In this document: positions 42,248 to 53,062 of the stretch, in pieces | Numbering within the stretch: position 1 is the first letter of the stretch | Layout: every line of letters begins with the position of its first letter | NCBI GenBank assembly: GCA_012840075.1 | Contig: DUMC01000020.1 | Coordinates: 1-64,000, forward strand | Reading direction: 5' to 3' | Source of the DNA: Clostridiaceae bacterium | Lineage (GTDB): Bacteria; Bacillota; Clostridia; Acetivibrionales; DUMC01 | DNA length: 64,000 nt | Notes under the pieces: generated by a model | What the model saw: only the letters and a program-made list of their open reading frames with translations | Told to the model about the DNA's origin: nothing | Databases searched by the model: none | Translations under genes and position numbers: made by a program

Positions 42248-45200
42248 ATGCAAAGCCGTGTTAGAAGAATATTTGTAGAGAAGAAAAAAGGGTTTGATAT
42301 AGAAGGTCAAGGACTTTATAACGACTTAAAATATAACCTTGGTATCAAGGGACTTACTAATGTAAGGATTGTAAACAGATATGACTTGGAAGGTGTTTCA
42401 GATGAAGAATATGATCTTTCCAGAAATACAATATTTGCAGAACTGCCGGTTGATATAGCATATGACGAGGTTTATCCCCTAAAAGAGGGAGAGAGGGTAT
42501 TTGCAATTGAGTATCTTCCGGGACAATACGACCAGAGGGCGGATTTTGCATCCCAGTGCATACAGATGCTTACAAGAGGGGAAAGACCTATATGCAGAAC
42601 AGCAAAGCTTATTGTATTGGAAGGTGAAATTTCCGATGAGGAGTTTGAAAGAATAAAAAATTATTGTATAAATCCTATAGAAACAAGGGAAGCTTCATTA
42701 GAAAAACCTTTAACATTAGAAACTGAACTTGTTGCGCCGGAAGATATTAAAACCGTCGATGGGTTTATTTCAATGAGTGATGATGAACTAAAGACCCTGC
42801 TGGAAGAGATGGGGCTTGCTATGTCCTTTGAAGACCTTATTGTCTGCAGGGATTATTTTAGAAATACTGAGAAAAGAGATCCTACAATTACGGAAATCAG
42901 GATGATTGACACATACTGGTCCGACCATTGCAGGCACACCACTTTTCTTACGGAGATAGATGAAATTAAAATCGGAGACAGTGATTACGATTATTTGCAA
43001 ATTTGTAGCGTGAAAGATAATGCAGATGAGTTAAATCAAGATAAAAATAATGAATTAAATGAAATAAGCTTAGCTCAGCCTATAAGAGAAGCTCTTGAAG
43101 CTTACCTGAAATCAAGGAAATTCATATATGAGGATGCCGGCAAAGAAAAACCTGTTTCTCTTATGGATATAGGAACTATAGTGGCAAAAGAGTTAAAAAA
43201 GAAAAAAATATTGGATAACTTAGATGAATCTGATGAAATTAATGCTTGTAGCATCGTAGTTAAAGCTGATGTAAACGGTAGGGAAGAAGAATGGCTTGTA
43301 ATGTTTAAAAATGAAACCCATAATCATCCTACGGAAATTGAACCTTTTGGCGGAGCTGCTACATGTTTGGGAGGAGCTATAAGGGATCCCTTGTCAGGCA
43401 GATCATATGTTTACCAAGCCATGAGAATTACGGGAAGCGGAGATCCTAGAACTCCCATTGAGAATACTCTTCCGGGAAAGCTTCCGCAAAGGAAAATAAC
43501 AACAGGTGCGGCAGCAGGATACAGTTCTTACGGAAACCAGGTAGGAGTTGCAACAGGGCAGGTTGTGGAAATCTACGATGAAGATTATGTAGCTAAAAGA
43601 ATGGAACTAGGAGCTGTTATAGGAGCTGCTCCAAAGAACAATGTAATACGTGAAAAACCTGCACCAGATGATGTGGTTATACTACTTGGGGGCAGAACCG
43701 GAAGAGATGGCATTGGCGGAGCTACGGGTTCTTCAAAAGAGCACAGCGAAGAATCTTTAATATCATGTGGTGCGGAAGTTCAAAAAGGAAATCCGCCTAC
43801 AGAAAGGAGTATCCAGAGATTATTCAGAAATCCCGATGTCAGCACAATGATTAAAAAGTGTAATGATTTTGGAGCGGGTGGAGTAACCGTTGCAATAGGC
43901 GAACTGGCAGATGGCCTTGATATAAATCTTGATGCAATACCAAAGAAATATGAAGGGTTAGACGGTACTGAACTTGCCCTCTCAGAATCACAGGAAAGAA
44001 TGGCAGTTGTGGTATCTCCGGAGAACATTAAAAAGTTTATTGCTGCTGCTAACGAAGAAAACCTGGAGGCTACTCCTGTGGCAGTAGTAACGGAAAGTCC
44101 AGAATTGAAGCTTAGATGGAGAGGAAAAGTAATTGCCAGACTTAAGAGAGAGTTTCTAAACAGCAGCGGGGCTAAAAGAAGGAGTTCAGCATATATTACA
44201 TTACCTGATCCGGATAAAAACTTTTTCAAAAATTATTATTGTGAAATATTAAAACAAGACGATAAACAAAAAACAAATATTACAAAAAGTGCATCTTATA
44301 CTGCTGACGATGCCATAAAATCAGCATGGCTTAACAATCTTAGAAGACTTAACGTATGCAGCCAGAAAGGCCTTGTGGAAATGTTCGACAGCACAATAGG
44401 TGCAGGGACCGTATTATTACCTTTTGGAGGCAAATACCAGTTGACTCCTTCCGAAGGAATGGTTGCCAAATTACCTGTATTAGATGGAGACACATCTACC
44501 GGTACAATCATGACCTTTGGATATAACCCGAAACTTGCTAAATGGAGTCCTTTTCACGGGGCAGTATATGCCATAATTGAGGCTGTTACTAAGGTAGTAG
44601 CAATAGGTGGAGATTATAAGTCAATTAGACTCAGCCTGCAAGAATATTTTGAAAGACTAGGCAAAGATCCGAAAAGATGGGGAAAACCTGTTGCTGCTTT
44701 ATTAGGAGCATATTACGCTCAGAAAAAGCTGGAACTGGCTGCTATCGGTGGTAAAGACAGTATGTCAGGTACATTTTCATATAAAAACGAAAAAGGCGAA
44801 ACAATAGAACTCAATGTACCTCCAACAGTGGTAGCTTTTGCGGTAAGTCCTGTCAACGTTAATTATGTAGTATCTTCAGAGTTTAAGGAACCCGGAAGTA
44901 CGGTTGTTATGCTTCCTCTAAACAGAGACGAAAATGAGATGCCTGATTTTGAACAGTTAAAAGATAATTATATCAGGGTTCATGAACTGATTAAAAGCGG
45001 AAAAATCCTGGCTTCTTTTACGGTAAAGACGGGAGGAATCGCAGAAGCAATAAGCAAAATGTGTTTTGGAAATATGTTGGGATTTGTATTCAATAAGCCG
45101 TTAACTATTGAAGAGCTCTTAAGACCCGATTACGGAACCATAATCTTGGAAATACCGGGATGTGAAAAGCCTGAAGAACTGTTTAATGACTTAAAGTATG

Positions 45201-46297
45201 TCGTATTAGGACAAACTCAGGAAAAACCTGAGATTAGTGTGAATAATATAGCGATAAGCCTTGATGAAGCTTTGGATAATTGGAAGGAACCACTTGAAAA
45301 AATCTTTCCTACAAAGGTAACAGTTGCTGATGCAGAAGCTGCAAGTGATGTTTTTGGTGCGAATGTAGGTTCTAAAGGTAAGAACTTTTCTCAAGATCTC
45401 GGTTTTGGTAAAGAAGACTTAAATGTTAAAATTGACAAAAATGCTGTTAATAAAGCTATAGCTAACAGAAAAAAAGTAAGCAAAGGAATAAAAATAGCAA
45501 GACCAAGAGTATTTATACCTGTGTTCCCGGGAACAAACTGCGAGTATGATACCAAAAAGGCATTTGAAAGAGCAGGTGCAATTGTTGATATATTTCCAAT
45601 ACGCAATCTTACTTCCAAGGATATAGAAGAATCCATAGAAATAATGGTTGATAAAATCAACAACTCACAGATAATCGTTATACCCGGTGGTTTCAGCGGA
45701 GGAGATGAACCGGGCGGTTCAGGAAAGTTTATTGCAACAGCATTTAGGAATCCACAGATTAAAGATGCCGTTACCCGTTTCTTAAAGGAAAGGGACGGCC
45801 TCATGTTGGGAATATGCAATGGATTCCAGGCACTGGTAAAACTGGGATTAGTTCCTTACGGGGAAATAAGGGACATGGATGAAAACAGCCCGACTCTTAC
45901 CTTTAACACAATAGGCCGCCATGTATCCCGCATGGTTAATACGAAAGTAGTTTCAACACTTTCACCTTGGCTGTCCAATGTAAAAGTCGGTGATATACAG
46001 ACAATCGCGATTTCACACGGAGAAGGAAGATTTGTAGCATCCAAGGAAGACCTTGAATGGATGCAGAAAAACGGACAAATTGCAACTCAGTATGTTGACT
46101 TTGAAGGTAACCCCACTTATGACATCAGATATAACCCGAACGGTTCAATCATGGCTGTTGAGGGAATAACCAGCCCCGACGGAAGAGTCTTCGGTAAAAT
46201 GGGACACTCGGAAAGAATCGGCACAAACGTAGCCAAAAACGTCCCAGGAGAAAAAGACCAAAAACTTTTCGAAGCGGGAGTAAGCTATTTTGGATAG
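42248..46297 (+). CDS. purL: Phosphoribosylformylglycinamidine synthase (large form with glutaminase domain)
   Basis: 1349 aa; YWSDHCRHTTF, FKNETHNHPTEIEPFGGAATCLGGAIRDPLSGRSYVYQAMRITG, C-terminal PVFPGTNCEYD...GICNGFQALVKLG. Confidence 0.97.
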   Translation: MQSRVRRIFVEKKKGFDIEGQGLYNDLKYNLGIKGLTNVRIVNRYDLEGVSDEEYDLSRNTIFAELPVDIAYDEVYPLKEGERVFAIEYLPGQYDQRADFASQCIQMLTRGERPICRTAKLIVLEGEISDEEFERIKNYCINPIETREASLEKPLTLETELVAPEDIKTVDGFISMSDDELKTLLEEMGLAMSFEDLIVCRDYFRNTEKRDPTITEIRMIDTYWSDHCRHTTFLTEIDEIKIGDSDYDYLQICSVKDNADELNQDKNNELNEISLAQPIREALEAYLKSRKFIYEDAGKEKPVSLMDIGTIVAKELKKKKILDNLDESDEINACSIVVKADVNGREEEWLVMFKNETHNHPTEIEPFGGAATCLGGAIRDPLSGRSYVYQAMRITGSGDPRTPIENTLPGKLPQRKITTGAAAGYSSYGNQVGVATGQVVEIYDEDYVAKRMELGAVIGAAPKNNVIREKPAPDDVVILLGGRTGRDGIGGATGSSKEHSEESLISCGAEVQKGNPPTERSIQRLFRNPDVSTMIKKCNDFGAGGVTVAIGELADGLDINLDAIPKKYEGLDGTELALSESQERMAVVVSPENIKKFIAAANEENLEATPVAVVTESPELKLRWRGKVIARLKREFLNSSGAKRRSSAYITLPDPDKNFFKNYYCEILKQDDKQKTNITKSASYTADDAIKSAWLNNLRRLNVCSQKGLVEMFDSTIGAGTVLLPFGGKYQLTPSEGMVAKLPVLDGDTSTGTIMTFGYNPKLAKWSPFHGAVYAIIEAVTKVVAIGGDYKSIRLSLQEYFERLGKDPKRWGKPVAALLGAYYAQKKLELAAIGGKDSMSGTFSYKNEKGETIELNVPPTVVAFAVSPVNVNYVVSSEFKEPGSTVVMLPLNRDENEMPDFEQLKDNYIRVHELIKSGKILASFTVKTGGIAEAISKMCFGNMLGFVFNKPLTIEELLRPDYGTIILEIPGCEKPEELFNDLKYVVLGQTQEKPEISVNNIAISLDEALDNWKEPLEKIFPTKVTVADAEAASDVFGANVGSKGKNFSQDLGFGKEDLNVKIDKNAVNKAIANRKKVSKGIKIARPRVFIPVFPGTNCEYDTKKAFERAGAIVDIFPIRNLTSKDIEESIEIMVDKINNSQIIVIPGGFSGGDEPGGSGKFIATAFRNPQIKDAVTRFLKERDGLMLGICNGFQALVKLGLVPYGEIRDMDENSPTLTFNTIGRHVSRMVNTKVVSTLSPWLSNVKVGDIQTIAISHGEGRFVASKEDLEWMQKNGQIATQYVDFEGNPTYDIRYNPNGSIMAVEGITSPDGRVFGKMGHSERIGTNVAKNVPGEKDQKLFEAGVSYFG

Positions 46298-46300
46298 ACA

Positions 46301-46369
46301 TAGACAGGGGGACGGTTCTTGTTGAGACAGAGGGACGGTTCTTGTGAGACAGAGGGACGGTTCTTGTGT
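46301..46369. repeat. Three tandem copies of ~22-bp GAGACAGAGGGACGGTTCTTGT-like unit
   Basis: Three successive GGGACGGTTCTTGT units with 22-23 bp spacing. Confidence 0.85.
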
Positions 46370-46483
46370 CTAACATCAAAACTAACATTAAAGCACAAGG
46401 CCGTCTCTCATACTTACCGTGTCCTCTCTCTCGTTTACCACCTTTAGCCTTGCACTTAGCTAAGAGAAAGAAGGTATGTTTTC

Positions 46484-48106
46484 ATGCTTGATTACCTAAT
46501 TAAAAATGCAAAAATAGTTGATGGCACAGGAAACGCACCATACATTGGTCATGTTGGGATAAAAGATGATGTTATTAGCTTTATAACGGACAGAGAAGAG
46601 GAAAATTCTTCCTACCCAGCTGCTTGTACTGTTATAGATGCCAGAGGTAAGTACCTTACTCCAGGGTTTATTGATATTCACAGGCATTGTGACTTGAAAG
46701 TCCTAGAGCCTGACTTTGGAATTCTTGAGCTAAAGCAGGGAATAACAACAACTATAGGTGGAAATTGCGGTATATCTGCTGCACCTTCTTCCAAAAAACA
46801 TTTTCAAGAATTGAATAATTATGTGGAACCTTTGCTAGGAAGAAACAAAAGCAATTATATATTTGAAACTTACGGTCAATACATTTCTAAGATCAAGAAC
46901 GTAAAAAAGAATAGCCTTAAGCTTAATTATGGAGGGCTTGTCGGAAACGGGACCGTAAGAATTGCTGTTAAAGGTTTTGACCACACACCTTTAAGACCGG
47001 ATGAAATGAATAGAGTTAAGGTATATGTAGAAGAAGCTCTTTCGTCCGGTGCAAAGGGTCTTTCAATGGGGCTTATGTATGCTCCCGAAAACTATTATAC
47101 ATTTGATGAGCTTGTCCAAATAGCTGAAGTTTTACATAAATATAATGGATTACTTACGGTACATTTAAGGGGAGAAGGAAGAAGTCTGGTATCATCAATA
47201 CACGAGGTTATAAAACTTGCAGAAAAAGCAGAAATACCGCTTCATATAAGCCATTTTAAAGCAGCCGGGAGATCAAATTGGAAAGAACAATTAACCCGAG
47301 CGATAGATATTATCAATGAATACAGAGCAAAAGGAATGGATATTACATGCGATGTTTACCCCTATAATGCAGGATCAACGTCATTATATACATTGTTACC
47401 GCCGTCACTTCTCGCCGGAGGAATGGAAGCGATGGTAGCCCAACTAAAAGAAAAATCGGTACGCCAAAAGCTGAGAAGGGATTTGGCGACGGAGCACGCT
47501 AAGTGGGACAATCTTTTGTATAAATTAGGCTGGGAGAATGTTGTAATCAGCTCAGTCAACAAGGAAGAAAACAGGGGATTCACAGGCAAAAATATAAAGG
47601 AGATTTCGGAAATGACACACAAGGATGAAATTGACTGCATATGCGATTTATTGGTCTCAGAAGCAGGAAAAGTCGGAATGGTGATATTTCACATGTCGGA
47701 GGAAGATGTTCAAACCGTTCTTCAATTGGATTACTCTATGATAATTTCGGATTCCCTTTATCCTGATACAGGCTTGCCCCATCCGAGGCTCTACGGAACT
47801 TTCCCGAGAGTATTAGAAAAATATATTAAAGAAAAAAAGATGCTTCCTATAGAAAAAGCAGTAAAAAAGATGACATTTATGCCTGCACAACGTATGAGCA
47901 TAGAGGACAGAGGATTAATCAAGGTGGGATATAAGGCTGACCTATTGTTGTTTGAACTGGAGAAAATAAGGGAAACAAGTACATATATAAATCCTATAAA
48001 CTTTGGAGAAGGGTTTGATCATGTATTTGTAAACGGCAAAATAGCAGTGAAAAACAATGAAGTAACCGGCGTTGGTTTTGGCAAGGTTTTGATGGGAGAT
48101 GATTAG
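46484..48106 (+). CDS. N-acyl-D-amino-acid deacylase/D-aminoacylase family amidohydrolase
   Basis: ARGKYLTPGFIDIHRHCDLKVL; GITTTIGGNCGISAAP; VHLRGEGRSLVSSIHEV; ISDSLYPDTGLPHPRLYGTFPRVLEKYIKE. Confidence 0.94.
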   Translation: MLDYLIKNAKIVDGTGNAPYIGHVGIKDDVISFITDREEENSSYPAACTVIDARGKYLTPGFIDIHRHCDLKVLEPDFGILELKQGITTTIGGNCGISAAPSSKKHFQELNNYVEPLLGRNKSNYIFETYGQYISKIKNVKKNSLKLNYGGLVGNGTVRIAVKGFDHTPLRPDEMNRVKVYVEEALSSGAKGLSMGLMYAPENYYTFDELVQIAEVLHKYNGLLTVHLRGEGRSLVSSIHEVIKLAEKAEIPLHISHFKAAGRSNWKEQLTRAIDIINEYRAKGMDITCDVYPYNAGSTSLYTLLPPSLLAGGMEAMVAQLKEKSVRQKLRRDLATEHAKWDNLLYKLGWENVVISSVNKEENRGFTGKNIKEISEMTHKDEIDCICDLLVSEAGKVGMVIFHMSEEDVQTVLQLDYSMIISDSLYPDTGLPHPRLYGTFPRVLEKYIKEKKMLPIEKAVKKMTFMPAQRMSIEDRGLIKVGYKADLLLFELEKIRETSTYINPINFGEGFDHVFVNGKIAVKNNEVTGVGFGKVLMGDD

Positions 48107-48150
48107 GTCAGGCTTTGAGTGTTGAAAGTAATGGTATCAAACTTGACCCC
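48106..48150. repeat. REP-like imperfect palindrome (GGTCAGGCTTTGAGTGTT...AACTTGACCCC)
   Basis: Shares GGTCAG/TGACCCC ends with element at 25807..25851. Confidence 0.5.
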
Positions 48151-48250
48151 ATAAATTTCAACAAAAAAGCAAATAATTAAAGCATGAGTCTATAAATTTA
48201 AATTCATATAAATTCAATCAAACATTAAAAGAAAGGGATGTGAAGATTAC

Positions 48251-48715
48251 ATGTGCGTATATGAAAGATTAAAGGAATTAGGAATTACTCTTCCAAAAGC
48301 ACCTACCCCAATGGGCGTATATTATCCGGCTAAAGAATTTGGGGAAAAGTTTATTTATATATCCGGACAAGGGCCGAATGTAGACGGAAAGCCAATCTTT
48401 ACAGGAAAATTGGGGAAGGAATTAACTTTAGAGCAAGGGCAGAAAGCTGCCTATATTTGCATGCTGAATATATTGGGAGTTCTCCATGAAAAGATAGGAG
48501 ATCTAAACAAGGTTAAAAGTGCAGTTAAAGTTTTAGGATTTGTTGCATGTTCAAATGATTTTTATGATCATCCGAAGGTAATAAATGCAGGTTCGCAGCT
48601 TCTTGTGGATGTATTCGGCGAAGAGATAGGAAAAGCTGCAAGATCTGCAATTGGCACAAATGCACTGCCAGGCAATATTCCTGTTGAGATAGAAGCACTA
48701 TTTGAGTTAAAATAG
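48251..48715 (+). CDS. RidA (YjgF/YER057c/UK114) family protein
   Basis: PMGVYYPAKEFGEKFIYISGQGPNVDGKPIFTGKLGKELTLEQGQKAAYIC. Confidence 0.93.
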   Translation: MCVYERLKELGITLPKAPTPMGVYYPAKEFGEKFIYISGQGPNVDGKPIFTGKLGKELTLEQGQKAAYICMLNILGVLHEKIGDLNKVKSAVKVLGFVACSNDFYDHPKVINAGSQLLVDVFGEEIGKAARSAIGTNALPGNIPVEIEALFELK

Positions 48716-48796
48716 AATTGTATTAAAATAAAATAGATAACGAGGTTTGCTGTTACTATGGATTGTATCCGAAAAAAGCTGGCGGAGTATATATAA

Positions 48797-49990
48797 GTGA
48801 ACAATATAGAATATGCTAAACATGAAGAATCAAAAGTTGAATTACATTCAATACAACAACTTATATTGAAAATTGTTATAGTATTTGAATGTTTGGCATT
48901 GTGTTTTATTGTTGCTGCCTTAATATATATTTTACTACCAGGGAAGGAGCTTCCTGCTAGCAGTCAAGAATTTAGTGCTGAAGAATACATCTACCCGGAA
49001 GTGATAGAGCAGGGTCCAAAATTTAATGAAGAGCAGGTAGAAAACCGGTTGAGGAAAGAAGAAACACAAGCAAGTAGTACGGTAAAGCAGGAGAAGGAAA
49101 ATGACAAGCCATTTAAGGAAACGGAAGAAGATAAGCAAGGAATTGGGGAGCAAAAGGTAGCAGGAGCTTTTTATCCTGGAAACGATTCAGGAACAGATAC
49201 AGATTTCGATTCTAAATCAAGTATTACTTCTAAAGGAAATAATAAGTCTTCTGAAACAGGTGACGAACCTGGACTGGATTCGGATGAACCTGGATTGGAT
49301 TCAGATTATGAACCAAAATCAAATGCCGGATCAAAATCAGATATTAATCTTGAGTCAAAATCAGATATTGATCTTGATCTTGATAAACCGATGATTGCAT
49401 TAACTTTTGACGATGGACCTCATAAGGCAGTTACAAATCGGATTCTTGACATATTGGAACAACACAATGCGAAGGCTACCTTTTTTGTGTTAGGTCTGCA
49501 AGTTGAGACCCATGCAGAGACCTTGCAAAGGATACATTCCCTAGGGTGTCAGATAGGAAATCATTCATACAATCACAAATATTTACATTCTCTTTCGTCT
49601 GAAGAAATACTTAAGGAGATAGAAGATACTAATAGTCTCATAAGAGAAATAATAGGTATAGAAGCAAGCATTGTGCGACCTCCTTACGGAGCACCAAATG
49701 ATTACCTGAAGGAAGTAATTCCTCATCCGTTAGTGCTGTGGTCAGTTGATCCTAAAGACTGGAACAACTTTGATAAGGAGGCAATTATAAATGAGGTTTT
49801 AGGTAAAGTAAAAGACGGTGATATCGTAATTTTGCATGATACCTATCCTACAACTGCTGACGCATGCGAAATAATAATTCCAAAACTCATAGAAGAAGGA
49901 TACCAGTTAGTAACAGTGGAGGAACTGATGAGAGCCAGGAACATCACCATGATGCCCGGTAATGCTTATTATAACGCACGGAGAAAATAA
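48797..49990 (+). CDS. Polysaccharide deacetylase family protein with TM anchor and low-complexity linker
   Basis: PMIALTFDDGPHKAVTNRILDILEQHNAKATFFVLG; IGNHSYNH; RPPYGAPND. Confidence 0.94.
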   Translation: MNNIEYAKHEESKVELHSIQQLILKIVIVFECLALCFIVAALIYILLPGKELPASSQEFSAEEYIYPEVIEQGPKFNEEQVENRLRKEETQASSTVKQEKENDKPFKETEEDKQGIGEQKVAGAFYPGNDSGTDTDFDSKSSITSKGNNKSSETGDEPGLDSDEPGLDSDYEPKSNAGSKSDINLESKSDIDLDLDKPMIALTFDDGPHKAVTNRILDILEQHNAKATFFVLGLQVETHAETLQRIHSLGCQIGNHSYNHKYLHSLSSEEILKEIEDTNSLIREIIGIEASIVRPPYGAPNDYLKEVIPHPLVLWSVDPKDWNNFDKEAIINEVLGKVKDGDIVILHDTYPTTADACEIIIPKLIEEGYQLVTVEELMRARNITMMPGNAYYNARRK

Positions 49991-50179
49991 GTAAGATAAC
50001 AATATGAGGTAAGTAAGTTAACAATATAAGTGAGTAATTAACAATATAATTATAATTGAGTATCCTAGTATCCTATATTCGACGGCCTATAATATAACTT
50101 AGTATCCAACATAAATGACTTCTTCTATATTTATTCACACCTTCATATATTTTTTATAAGAATATAGAGGTGTTTTATT

Positions 50180-50893
50180 TTGGTAAAAAGAAAGGTAATA
50201 GTAACCTCATTATTTGTATTGTTCTTGTTGTGCATTAATCAAATAATAATAGATTACAGAGAAGAAGCTAAGCGTGAAGCTGTCCTGGTTGATCAGATCA
50301 GTGCCGTAAGAAAGCCTGAATATGTAATTTTCATTGAGATAGAGGATAAAACTCTCTATCTTCTGGAAGATGGAGTATGTATAAAAAAGTATCCCGTTGC
50401 TACCGGGAAGTCAGACACACCTTCACCCATCGGTCATTGGAAGATAATTTCTAAAGATACCTGGGGAGAAGGATTCGGAGGCAGATGGATGGGGCTTAAC
50501 GTGCCCTGGGGAACTTATGGAATACATGGAACCACAAGACCGGAATCCATTGGCCACGCAGCAAGCCAAGGTTGCATTAGAATGTTTAATGATGATATAA
50601 GAGAACTTTACAATATAGTACCTCACGGAACAAGAGTTATAATCGTAAACGGACCTTTCGGTCCGTTTGGCACAGGTTTCAAACCTTTGGAACCCGGCGA
50701 CAGAGGCGCAGATGTAATGGAAATACAAAAAAGGCTCAAAGCCCTTGGCTATTTTAAAGGCTGGGTTTCAGGCATATATAATGAAGATTTGAAATACGCA
50801 GTCCATCAATTCCAAAAGGATAATGGACTGCCTGTAAGCAATACAATCACCAGGAAGTGCTGGGAGAAAATGGGGTTCAGGGAGTTCGAATAA
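50180..50893 (+). CDS. L,D-transpeptidase (YkuD) with peptidoglycan-binding domain
   Basis: YGIHGTTRPESIGHAASQGCIRMFNDDIREL; C-term GDRGADVMEIQKRLKALGYFKG. Confidence 0.96.
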   Translation: MVKRKVIVTSLFVLFLLCINQIIIDYREEAKREAVLVDQISAVRKPEYVIFIEIEDKTLYLLEDGVCIKKYPVATGKSDTPSPIGHWKIISKDTWGEGFGGRWMGLNVPWGTYGIHGTTRPESIGHAASQGCIRMFNDDIRELYNIVPHGTRVIIVNGPFGPFGTGFKPLEPGDRGADVMEIQKRLKALGYFKGWVSGIYNEDLKYAVHQFQKDNGLPVSNTITRKCWEKMGFREFE

Positions 50894-50983
50894 AAATATT
50901 GACATTAATGGATTTCGGCTTATGCTTTTCTACATATACTTTCTACATATACTTGGACATGCTGAGGAAAAAGGAGGAAGATC

Positions 50984-51970
50984 ATGAAAATAAAAGTAGT
51001 TCGCAAGGAACATATCTTTGAACCAGGAAAGTATTTCATGCAGTGCCATGCATCCACACTAATAAGATTTAAAAACAGGGATATACTTTCAGCATGGTTT
51101 GGTGGAACACACGAAGGTCATAAAGATGTGGCAATTTGGTGTTCAATGAGAAAAGAAGGCAAATGGGGCGAACCGGTTAAAGTAGCTGATGAAGAAGGAG
51201 TACCATGCTGGAATCCTGTTTTATTCAAAGATGAAAAAGACAAAGTTTATTTATTCTATAAGGTAGGACCGAATCCCAGGACCTGGTATACAAAACTGAT
51301 TGTATCCGAAGATATGGGTAATTCTTGGTCATCACCCAAGGAATTAGTAGACGGCGACATTGGTGGAAGAGGTCCTGTTAAAAACAAGATAATAACGCTT
51401 TCAAACGGAACATGGCTTGCACCTGCTTCTATAGAAACTGATACCTCTTGGGACGCTTTTGTTGATATTTCAAAAGACCATGGAAGAACATGGATAAAAA
51501 GCTCGATGGTGCCCTTAAATCATGACAACCTCCAAGGAAAGGGAGTAATCCAACCAACCCTTTGGGAATCTAAACCCGGAAAAGTACATATGTTATTAAG
51601 AAGCACTGAAGGATTCATATACAGAAGCGATTCAAATGATTATGGTTCGACATGGTGTGAAGCATATCCAACCAACCTCCCGAATAACAATAGTGGTATT
51701 GACCTCGTTAAAATGAAAGACGACAGATTAGTTTTGGTGTATAATCCGGTAAGCGGAAATTGGGCAGTAAGGACACCTATTGCATGCAGTATTTCATCAG
51801 ATAATGGCAGCACCTGGAGTGAAAATTTTATACTTGACCATAATGAAAATCCAATTGACAGAACAGACGGCGAATTTTCCTATCCTGCAGTAATTGCCGA
51901 GGGAAATCATATTTATATAACATACACCTGGAAGAGACAAACTATAGCTTACTGGGAACTGGAAGTATAA
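50984..51970 (+). CDS. Sialidase/BNR-repeat family protein
   Basis: SAWFGGTHEGHKDVAIW; repeated Asp-box-like motifs (SEDMGNSWSSP, SKDHGRTWIKS, SNDYGSTWCE, SSDNGSTWSE). Confidence 0.92.
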   Translation: MKIKVVRKEHIFEPGKYFMQCHASTLIRFKNRDILSAWFGGTHEGHKDVAIWCSMRKEGKWGEPVKVADEEGVPCWNPVLFKDEKDKVYLFYKVGPNPRTWYTKLIVSEDMGNSWSSPKELVDGDIGGRGPVKNKIITLSNGTWLAPASIETDTSWDAFVDISKDHGRTWIKSSMVPLNHDNLQGKGVIQPTLWESKPGKVHMLLRSTEGFIYRSDSNDYGSTWCEAYPTNLPNNNSGIDLVKMKDDRLVLVYNPVSGNWAVRTPIACSISSDNGSTWSENFILDHNENPIDRTDGEFSYPAVIAEGNHIYITYTWKRQTIAYWELEV

Positions 51971-52177
51971 AATGTGTATAAATGTATATAAAATGTTAAA
52001 TGTATATAAAATATGTATAAAATGCGGACAGGCATGTATTTACTTATCATGTAGATTAAGCGGAGTTTTTAAAACTATATTATTATTTTTTTTATAATAA
52101 GAGAATAACTCTTTGGTTAAAATATAATAAGCTACATACTTTTTCAAAAACTAGCTTTAAACAAAGGAGTGAAATCG

Positions 52178-52825
52178 GTGAACTTTTTGGACAATATCAG
52201 CAAAAATATTAGTAAAAGAGTAACCGAAGTTGCACAGGTTGCAGCTAAAAAATCAAGTGAAGTGGTGGAAATTACTAAGCTCAATATGAGCATTAATGCC
52301 GAAGAAGACAAAATACAAAAACTTTACGAGGAAATAGGAAAAATAATATATGATTGTTTTAAGTCACAGGAAGATGTTCCTGAAGAAATAAAAGAGTTTT
52401 GTGCAGAGATTCAGGAAAGTGAAAACAATATAAAAAAATATAAGAAAAGAATTTTAGAATTGAAAAGCTTAAAATTATGTCCTAACTGTGGCGCAGAATT
52501 GGAAGGTGATGAAAACTTTTGTCCCCAGTGCGGGGCGAGACAGAAAAAATCAAATGCAAAAGATTCAAACACAAAAGATTCAGATTCAAAAGACTTGAAT
52601 TCTAAAGATTCGAATGAGAAAAATTCAAATGGGAAAAATGAAAAGAGTAGCATGGAAGATAAAAAGGCTGATAAATACAGAAAGATTGAGTATGATTTTC
52701 CTGACGACGAGGATGAAACCAGCGGTCTTTCAATTGATATGACGAAAAGTAGTAAATACACAAACGAAGAAGAGGAAGACAATAGCTCTTCAGATGATGA
52801 CCAAGATTTAAGTACTTACAATTAA
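52178..52825 (+). CDS. Zinc-ribbon protein with acidic/serine-rich tail
   Basis: CPNCGAELEGDENFCPQCGARQ preceded by coiled-coil-like region; start 52169 or 52178 (GTG). Confidence 0.8.
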   Translation: MNFLDNISKNISKRVTEVAQVAAKKSSEVVEITKLNMSINAEEDKIQKLYEEIGKIIYDCFKSQEDVPEEIKEFCAEIQESENNIKKYKKRILELKSLKLCPNCGAELEGDENFCPQCGARQKKSNAKDSNTKDSDSKDLNSKDSNEKNSNGKNEKSSMEDKKADKYRKIEYDFPDDEDETSGLSIDMTKSSKYTNEEEEDNSSSDDDQDLSTYN

Positions 52826-53062
52826 ATACCTCACTACTAAAATACGTCGTAATCGCAATACTCAATCTAATATGAATTCAGTAGGGGCTTACAATACCCC
52901 ACTTATATTTTTTTGCCTGAATTTTCTTACTTATTTTTTGCCCAAGCTCATCTACTTGCTTCTAAATTGTAAAATTTATCAAACCCTATTGAAGAAACTT
53001 GAAAATAAAGTTAAAATTACAATTGTATAATATGTAATCGTATGCAGAGGAGATTTTGACCG

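Noticed and set aside
43780-46044. Antisense ORFs within purL (43780..44229, 45391..45819 and others)
   Set aside because: Opposite a highly conserved full-length gene; no domain features.
46301-46369. CRISPR-like array
   Set aside because: Units are directly adjacent without unique spacers and no cas genes are present; treated as a tandem repeat.
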